64,000 nt of DNA from Carnobacterium divergens (GTDB lineage Bacteria > Bacillota > Bacilli > Lactobacillales > Carnobacteriaceae): contig NZ_LT992558.1 of the NCBI RefSeq assembly GCF_900258435.1, positions 282,766-346,765 on the forward strand, in the 5' to 3' direction. The position numbers were made by a program, and so were the translations under genes. A model generated the notes under the pieces. The model was given only the letters and a program-made list of their open reading frames with translations, was not told where the DNA came from and did not search any database. Position 1 is the stretch's first letter; each line of letters begins with the position of its first letter. Shown one piece after another: positions 57,521 to 64,000 of the stretch.

Positions 57521-57862
57521 CTAAGCATTTTTTTCGTTAGATTCAATTTCTTTTGTTAAGAAATAGGAAATGACCGTTCGAATGACAACAATCGATGCCA
57601 ACATAATCATATCATCTAATGTTGGGTTTAAAATGGATTCAATAATATCTGCAGCAATCAAAATTTCTAAACCAAATAAAATATAAGAGCCTAATTGATT
57701 TTTGATCACATTATTGCGGTAAACGGTATCGTTTCTTGAATAAGGGAAGATGATTGTTTTAGTAAAATCTATCATCGCTAATAATACACCCCAAACAATG
57801 ACTAAAATGGATAAGGTATTTAAAACTAAAATTAGCATTTCTAATAATGCTTTGAATTCCAC
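57521..57862 (-). CDS. DUF1622 membrane protein
   Basis: A 113-residue membrane protein with three hydrophobic segments (about residues 5-30, 55-72 and 77-98). The pattern LGSYILFGLEILIAADIIESIL-NPTLDDMIMLASIVVIRTVISYFL is typical of DUF1622 proteins of unknown function. The start is taken as GTG at 57862 with AAAGGA upstream; the longer frame to 57964 runs through the luxS terminator and is rejected. It has no clear link with luxS, from which it is separated by that terminator. Confidence 0.75.
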   Translation of the reverse strand: MEFKALLEMLILVLNTLSILVIVWGVLLAMIDFTKTIIFPYSRNDTVYRNNVIKNQLGSYILFGLEILIAADIIESILNPTLDDMIMLASIVVIRTVISYFLTKEIESNEKNA

Positions 57863-57929
57863 CGTGTTCACAATCCTTTCTAATGTGTTAGATAATTTTA
57901 GTGTACTATGATTGACTGGAAAAGTACAA

Positions 57930-57978
57930 AATAAAAACAGCCAAATGAATGTTAAAAGGCTCATTTGGCTGTTTTTTA
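57930..57978 (-). terminator. luxS operon terminator
   Basis: AAAAACAGCCAAATGA and TCATTTGGCTGTTTTT form a perfect 16-base stem directly after the luxS stop, with T-runs. It can act in both directions. Confidence 0.9.
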
Positions 57979-57979
57979 A

Positions 57980-58444
57980 TTATGATGCAAAGACAATTTC
58001 CCATTCTGCTCGTTTAGCTAAAAATTCTTCCGCTAATTCCTGAGCGCCTATCAATGTATGACTTGCAGCCCAACCGCATTGGATTTCATTGCTGGCAGGA
58101 ACTTCTGTAGCCACTAAAACATCTTTCATCGTTGCTTCTAAAACATCTAAAATTTCATTGTAGTTATCATGATTAATGACTGTTAAATAGAAACCAGTTT
58201 GGCATCCCATCGGACTCCAGTCAACAATATAGTCCGCATGATTGCGAATCAACTCAGCAGTTAGATGCTCTAATGAATGCAAACTTGCCATTTCCATGTG
58301 TTCTTTATTGGGTTGCTTAAAACGCACATCGTATTTATAAATGATATCTCCATTGTTGCCTGCTTTTTTTCCAGCAAGACGAACATAGGGGGCTTTGACC
58401 TTTGTATGGTCTAAATTAAAACTCTCAACATTCATTTTTTCCAT
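57980..58444 (-). CDS. luxS: S-ribosylhomocysteine lyase LuxS
   Basis: Cleaves S-ribosylhomocysteine to homocysteine and DPD, the precursor of autoinducer 2. The 154-residue protein has the metal ligands His56 and His60 in LHSLEHL and Cys123 in IQCGWAASH, with catalytic Cys81 in MGCQTGFY. Length is normal. The ATG at 58444 has GGAGGTAAC upstream. It is the last gene of mccA-mccB-yrrT-luxS, so the homocysteine is made next to the enzymes that use it. Confidence 0.97.
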   Translation of the reverse strand: MEKMNVESFNLDHTKVKAPYVRLAGKKAGNNGDIIYKYDVRFKQPNKEHMEMASLHSLEHLTAELIRNHADYIVDWSPMGCQTGFYLTVINHDNYNEILDVLEATMKDVLVATEVPASNEIQCGWAASHTLIGAQELAEEFLAKRAEWEIVFAS

Positions 58445-58462
58445 GATTGTTACCTCCAGTAG

Positions 58463-59101
58463 TTATTTTTGTGCTTCTACAAGCCAAACGAAGTCGTTCA
58501 TTTGTTCAAATGAAACGGTAAAGCCTGCCTTTTGAAAAGCGTCTCTCATAGTTGAAATTAAGGGATAGTATTCACGCTTTAAATCAGATGCTAAATCATA
58601 AAATCCCGATATTTCGGCATTTTCAATGGCGCTTTGATACGCTTGAGTACTTTCAAACATCGTGTCAGCAAAGATAATTTTTCCATCAGCTGTTAATTGG
58701 TGATAATAATCTTTCAACGCACGTTGCTTTTCAGAATCTGTTAAGTGGTGAAAAACATAAGTGCTAACGATAGTGTCGATTGGAAAAGTAGGGCGAGGAT
58801 ACTCCTCTAAATCGCCATCATAAATAACGAAATCAGCAGGTAATTTCTCTTTTGCTAATTGGCGCATTTCTAAAGAAGGTTCGATTGGAAAAACCCGTTT
58901 GCCACTTGCTAATAAAAGGCTTGTTAGATTTCCAGTTCCAATTCCAAATTCTAAAACAGAGTCCCCACTACGGCGAACTACTTGATTTAAAATTTCTTTA
59001 TAGTTCTTAAAAACAGCTTGATAAGCTGGATCCTTTCCTTCAACAAAGGTATCGTAATCGGTTGCCCATTCTGAAAAAACAGTTAAAAATTCTCTTCCCA
59101 T
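58463..59101 (-). CDS. yrrT: SAM-dependent methyltransferase, YrrT type
   Basis: A 212-residue class I methyltransferase. Motif I is VLEFGIGTGNLTSLLL and the start REFLTVFSEWATDYDTFVEGKDP matches the YrrT family. In B. subtilis yrrT stands in the operon yrrT-mtnN-mccA-mccB that converts methionine to cysteine. The methyl acceptor is unknown. It is 12 bases after mccB and 18 before luxS, and luxS is where the recycling enzyme gene would be expected. Confidence 0.85.
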   Translation of the reverse strand: MGREFLTVFSEWATDYDTFVEGKDPAYQAVFKNYKEILNQVVRRSGDSVLEFGIGTGNLTSLLLASGKRVFPIEPSLEMRQLAKEKLPADFVIYDGDLEEYPRPTFPIDTIVSTYVFHHLTDSEKQRALKDYYHQLTADGKIIFADTMFESTQAYQSAIENAEISGFYDLASDLKREYYPLISTMRDAFQKAGFTVSFEQMNDFVWLVEAQK

Positions 59102-59113
59102 AATGAAATCCTC

Positions 59114-61185
<2,072 letters not shown>

Positions 61186-61252
61186 TTGCGAAAAACTCCT
61201 TTTGATTTGTTAGTAAAACAATGAGAATCCTATGAAAAATTTATTAATATGA

Positions 61253-61281
61253 ATTATAGTTCACTTTTAAAAAATAAGCAA
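61253..61281 (-). promoter_or_regulatory. Promoter of mccA-mccB-yrrT-luxS
   Basis: On the minus strand TTGCTT (61276-61281), 17 bases, TATAAT (61253-61258), about 68 bases before the start codon. I see no S-box or T-box in the leader, which is too short for one. Confidence 0.7.
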
Positions 61282-61827
61282 CACAAAGATTTTGTTATTT
61301 AAAATCGTTTGCATTCCTTGTTTGTATAAAAATTCATTTTTATTAGAGTTATTTAATTGTAGTGGTTAGTAGCTCTCTTGATGAAGCGTTTCTTTTTTTT
61401 TTAAGGGGTTATTTTTGAATCGAAAAAAGTCTAATTTTAAGGTTAGTAACAGACGGAAAATTAAATTGGTCTAGGTAGAGAATGACCTTGAAGTGATTTA
61501 GCTGATTTTACTTAATATACTTGGCTAAGCAATTAAGCAAAAAACATGTTTTTTTTCATGTGATAAGGGTATAATAAAAGCAAATTGTTTCAAGTATTAT
61601 AATAAGAAAACAGTGATTGCAACTAGATTATTTAAGACAATCTAACATTATATTTATTCATTTTAATAACTGTTTTTTTCATATTAAAGAATAAAGGATA
61701 GTTTGGTTAGAAAATCAATTAAATTGAAAAAAACAGTTGATTTTTTCTGATTTGAAGCATAAAATTAAGCCATAATTTAGAAATCAGGCAACTTGTCTGA
61801 TTGGTTTTCATGTGACTAAGTTGTATT
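61282..61827. other. Long AT-rich intergenic region
   Basis: About 550 bases without a gene on either strand. It holds a possible -10 TATAAT (61570-61575) on the plus strand and a small hairpin AATCAG/CTGATT (61782-61802) with the loop GCAACTTGT that loosely resembles a BglG-type antiterminator target. I see nothing else definite. Confidence 0.5.
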
Positions 61828-61912
61828 AGGCATGATAAAAGACTTCGCTAATTGGGCTTTGAAAAAATCTCAAATAGGGATTCCTTTTGTCGTGCCTTTT
61901 TATAGTGTTCAA
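61828..61912 (+). terminator. Leader terminator before the PTS operon
   Basis: AGGCATGATAAAAG pairs with CTTTTGTCGTGCCT (two wobbles), followed by TTTTTAT. The loop is about 42 bases. As a BglG-family antiterminator is encoded in the operon, this is probably its conditional terminator. Confidence 0.65.
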
Positions 61913-61932
61913 ATAAGAAGGGAGTTTTTAAC

Positions 61933-62451
61933 ATGGGTTTATTTTTTAACAAGAAGAAAAAAGAAGCAGCAGTCGAGGTTGCAGGTGTGAGTGAAGCATT
62001 AGTTGCAATTGCAGATGGTAAAATTTTACCAATCAATGAAGTACCAGATCCTGTTTTTGCTGAAAAAATGATGGGTGAAGGTTTTGCAGTAGAACCAACT
62101 TCAAATGTTATCGTAGCACCAATTGGTGGGACATTAGTACAAGTTGCAGATACCTTACACGCATATGGCATTCAATCAGAAAGTGGCGTAGAAGTGTTAG
62201 TTCACGTTGGATTAGATACTGTTGCTTTACAGGGTAAAGGATTTGACGCGCAAGTAAAAGTTGGAGACGTTGTAAAACAAGGCGATCCGCTAGTGAAAAT
62301 TGACCGTGAATTTTTAATTGCAAATGCTCCAAGCATTATTACGCCAGTAATCGTAACAAATGGCAATATTGAGTCTTATAACTATGACTTCAAGGGAAGT
62401 GGCGAAGCTGTAGCTGGTGAAACAGTTGCAATGGTGGTTTCTAAAGCCTAA
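61933..62451 (+). CDS. PTS IIA, glucose type
   Basis: A 172-residue single-domain IIA of the glucose/Crr family. Active-site histidines are His76 (TLHAYGI) and the phosphorylated His91 (VLVHVGLDTV), with the core APIGGTLVQVAD. The first 12 residues are basic (FFNKKKKEA). RBS AAGGGAG. It is the first gene after a leader terminator and is followed by the antiterminator gene. It probably serves the EIIC proteins encoded downstream. Confidence 0.93.
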   Translation: MGLFFNKKKKEAAVEVAGVSEALVAIADGKILPINEVPDPVFAEKMMGEGFAVEPTSNVIVAPIGGTLVQVADTLHAYGIQSESGVEVLVHVGLDTVALQGKGFDAQVKVGDVVKQGDPLVKIDREFLIANAPSIITPVIVTNGNIESYNYDFKGSGEAVAGETVAMVVSKA

Positions 62452-62495
62452 AGGTTGTGTTCTCAGGGAGTAACTGAAGGAGCAGATGATCCAAC

Positions 62496-63326
62496 ATGAA
62501 AATAAAAAAAGTATTTAATCAAAACGCTGTTCTTGTTGCCGATGGCGCCATTGAAAAAGTGGCAATCGGCAAGGGCATCGGGTTCAATAAGAAAAAGAAT
62601 GACCTTGTTCATGAACGAGACATTGAGCAAATGTTTGTGATGGAAACCGAGCAAGAAAATTTCCAACAATTGTTGTCTCAAATTGATGAAGTCTACTTTT
62701 TTGCATCAGAACGTATTATTAAACATGCTGAAACAATTTTAAAAGAGAAGTTAAATGAACACATTCATATTGCGTTAGCCGATCATATTGCTTTTGCAAT
62801 GGATCGACTGAAAAATGGCATTATTGTTCAAAATAAATTGCGTAAAGAAATCGAAGTGCTGTATAGTGAAGAATTTTTAATCGCTGAATGGGCAATCGAG
62901 TATCTTTCCACGCAATTTGGAATTACCTTTACATTAGATGAAGCGGCTTATATTGCAATTCATATTCATAGTGCTAGAACAAGTGAGTACGGAAATAATA
63001 AAAGTATTCGTGAAATCACCATGGTTTCAGAGATGGCTCGTGTGGTAAGTGAAGAATTAGCAATTGATTTCACTAGTTCGGAGATGAGTTTGTCTTATTC
63101 TCGTTTAGTAACTCATTTAAGATTTGTTTTAGAACGATTTTATACAAAAAAATATCATGCGATGGATCAAGATGTATTAGCCATTATTAAAAAGAAGTAT
63201 CACCTTAGTTACCAAGTAGCATTAAAAGTTTCTACGATGTTACTTGTGGATTTTGGTATTCGTTTACCTGAAGATGAATTGGGCTATATCACGATTCATA
63301 TTGAGCGACTAAGCAATTTAACATGA
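62496..63326 (+). CDS. BglG-family transcription antiterminator
   Basis: A 276-residue RNA-binding antiterminator. The N-terminal CAT domain is MKIKKVFNQNAVLVADG...IGKGIGFNKKKND; two PRD domains follow with histidines in HIALADHIAFAMDRL and AAYIAIHIHSART (PRD1), and SYSRLVTHLRFVLERF and LGYITIHIERL (PRD2). Phosphorylation of these by the PTS sets its activity. Its target should be the leader upstream of the IIA gene. RBS GGAGCAGATG. Family members include LicT, SacY and GlcT. Confidence 0.93.
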   Translation: MKIKKVFNQNAVLVADGAIEKVAIGKGIGFNKKKNDLVHERDIEQMFVMETEQENFQQLLSQIDEVYFFASERIIKHAETILKEKLNEHIHIALADHIAFAMDRLKNGIIVQNKLRKEIEVLYSEEFLIAEWAIEYLSTQFGITFTLDEAAYIAIHIHSARTSEYGNNKSIREITMVSEMARVVSEELAIDFTSSEMSLSYSRLVTHLRFVLERFYTKKYHAMDQDVLAIIKKKYHLSYQVALKVSTMLLVDFGIRLPEDELGYITIHIERLSNLT

Positions 63327-63359
63327 GTAAAAGAAGTTTGAATTTGGAGGAATTTTAAA

Positions 63360-63878
63360 ATGAAAAAAGAGTCATTAGCAAAAAGATATGGAATTGCCTT
63401 ATCTTATATTGCAGTATCAGTAGTTTCGTTATTAATTTTTTGGGCACTTTCACTAACAGGCGTGGGTGCTTTTGTAGGGATTTTTAATGCCTATAAATTG
63501 ATCTTTCCGTTAATTGTTTCTATTTCTGTAGCAACTGGGATTGGCTTTGATCACAGTGGTGCTTCTGCTTTAGCTGGAGCTGTCGGTTACTTAGTGTTTG
63601 GGTCTTCATTTTCAGTCTTAGTTGATCCTAAAACAGCATTTCTAGTAACATCTCCGATTAAATTATTTGGTTCAGTAGGATTAGACCAACTCTTCTTTAT
63701 CCTTTGTGGATTGTTCATGGGAATGGTTGCTGGCGTATTGTATAACAAATTTTACAACATCAAAATGCCAGAATGGTTGGCTTTCTTTGGTGGACGTCGT
63801 TTCGTTCCAATCGTAACCAGCGTTGTCGCTTTGTTTATCGGTTCATTTATTGCCAACGTTGTTATTCCACATTTATAA
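63360..63878 (+). CDS. Half-length EIIC-like membrane protein
   Basis: A 172-residue membrane protein that matches only the N-terminal half of a glucose-family EIIC: FPLIVSISVATGIGFDHSGASALAGAVGYLVFG, then MGMVAGVLYNKFYNIKMPEWLAFFGGRRFVPIVTSV. It stops after the next helix; the sugar-binding half with the GITE motif is missing and a normal stop and RBS for the next gene follow. It has a good RBS (TTGGAGG), so it is expressed. Function unknown: a partner of the following EIIC, or a remnant. Confidence 0.75.
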   Translation: MKKESLAKRYGIALSYIAVSVVSLLIFWALSLTGVGAFVGIFNAYKLIFPLIVSISVATGIGFDHSGASALAGAVGYLVFGSSFSVLVDPKTAFLVTSPIKLFGSVGLDQLFFILCGLFMGMVAGVLYNKFYNIKMPEWLAFFGGRRFVPIVTSVVALFIGSFIANVVIPHL

Positions 63879-63902
63879 GAGTTAAATAGGAGGATTTTAA
63901 TC

Positions 63903-64000
63903 ATGTTAAATCAAATGCAAAAAATTGGGAAAGCGTTAATGCTTCCAATCGCAGTATTACCTGCTGCTGGGTTGTTAAATCGACTTGGTGCAGCAGATGT
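63903..64000 (+). CDS. PTS EIIC (glucose family), start only
   Basis: The first 32 codons before the window end read MLNQMQKIGKALMLPIAVLP then AAGLLNRLGAAD, the conserved N-terminus of EIIC of the glucose/N-acetylglucosamine/maltose family. RBS AGGAGG, 25 bases after the half-EIIC gene. The rest, possibly with a fused IIB, lies outside the window. Confidence 0.85.
   Translation, partial: MLNQMQKIGKALMLPIAVLPAAGLLNRLGAAD

Noticed and set aside
57863..57964. N-terminal extension of the DUF1622 protein
   Set aside because: It would run through the luxS terminator stem; the family start is at about 57862.
61186..61300. S-box or T-box riboswitch before mccA
   Set aside because: The predicted leader is only about 60 bases and shows no terminator or conserved core.

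Overview
The window looks like the replication-origin region of a low-GC Firmicute of the order Lactobacillales, most likely a Carnobacterium. The evidence is AT-rich DNA, the rpmH/oriC/dnaA-dnaN-yaaA-recF-gyrB-gyrA core, a large WxL surface-protein locus, many sugar PTS genes, and the remnant of a class A beta-lactamase that recalls the chromosomal enzyme known from Carnobacterium divergens. The species call is inference. The gene directions split at about 9.4 kb: genes to the left of the origin run mostly on the minus strand and core genes to the right on the plus strand, as expected for leading-strand coding on both sides of oriC.

Layout. 1-3130: a dihydroxyacetone operon on the minus strand (dhaK, dhaL, dhaM, gldA cut by the window edge), with a cre site and a DhaS-type operator in its promoter. 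3208-6790: a Fur-box-controlled iron-uptake operon (nitroreductase, FecCD permease, ATPase, lipoprotein). 6796-9034: jag, yidC, rnpA, rpmH. 9035-11298: a bipartite origin with DnaA boxes on both sides of dnaA and a DnaA-trio unwinding element before dnaN. 11299-18574: dnaN, yaaA, recF, gyrB, gyrA. 18747-24918: a GNAT gene, then rpsF-ssb-rpsR, gdpP, rplI and dnaB, with parS-like sites around ssb and rpsR. 25132-26424: purA behind three evenly spaced PurBox-like sites.

26569-34725 is a carbohydrate region. A LevR/CelR-type sigma-54 activator precedes a textbook -24/-12 promoter, a Lac-family PTS (IIB, IIA, IIC) and a tyrosine-phosphatase-like protein. An organophosphate-family transporter with a second phosphatase follows, under a promoter with a cre site. 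34872-38263 holds the deoxyribonucleoside genes deoR, deoC and pdp.

38331-55436 is the main accessory region. A WxL cluster (40753-53093) contains a small hypothetical gene, a small protein with an unusual LPQTS sorting signal, seven WxL proteins, two DUF916/DUF3324 proteins, a small membrane protein and a 1017-residue WxL-like protein. It is flanked on each side by an Mga-like regulator paired with a closely related small serine recombinase. A tRNA-Lys gene lies just beyond the right edge.

55851-61185 contains a small hypothetical gene, a beta-lactamase gene destroyed by an internal deletion, a GyrI-like protein, a DUF1622 membrane protein, and a minus-strand operon mccA-mccB-yrrT-luxS that links S-adenosylhomocysteine recycling, AI-2 production and methionine-to-cysteine conversion. 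The right end (61200-64000) has a long leader with a terminator hairpin, then a glucose-type PTS IIA, a BglG-family antiterminator, a protein resembling only the N-terminal half of EIIC, and the start of a second EIIC gene cut by the window end.
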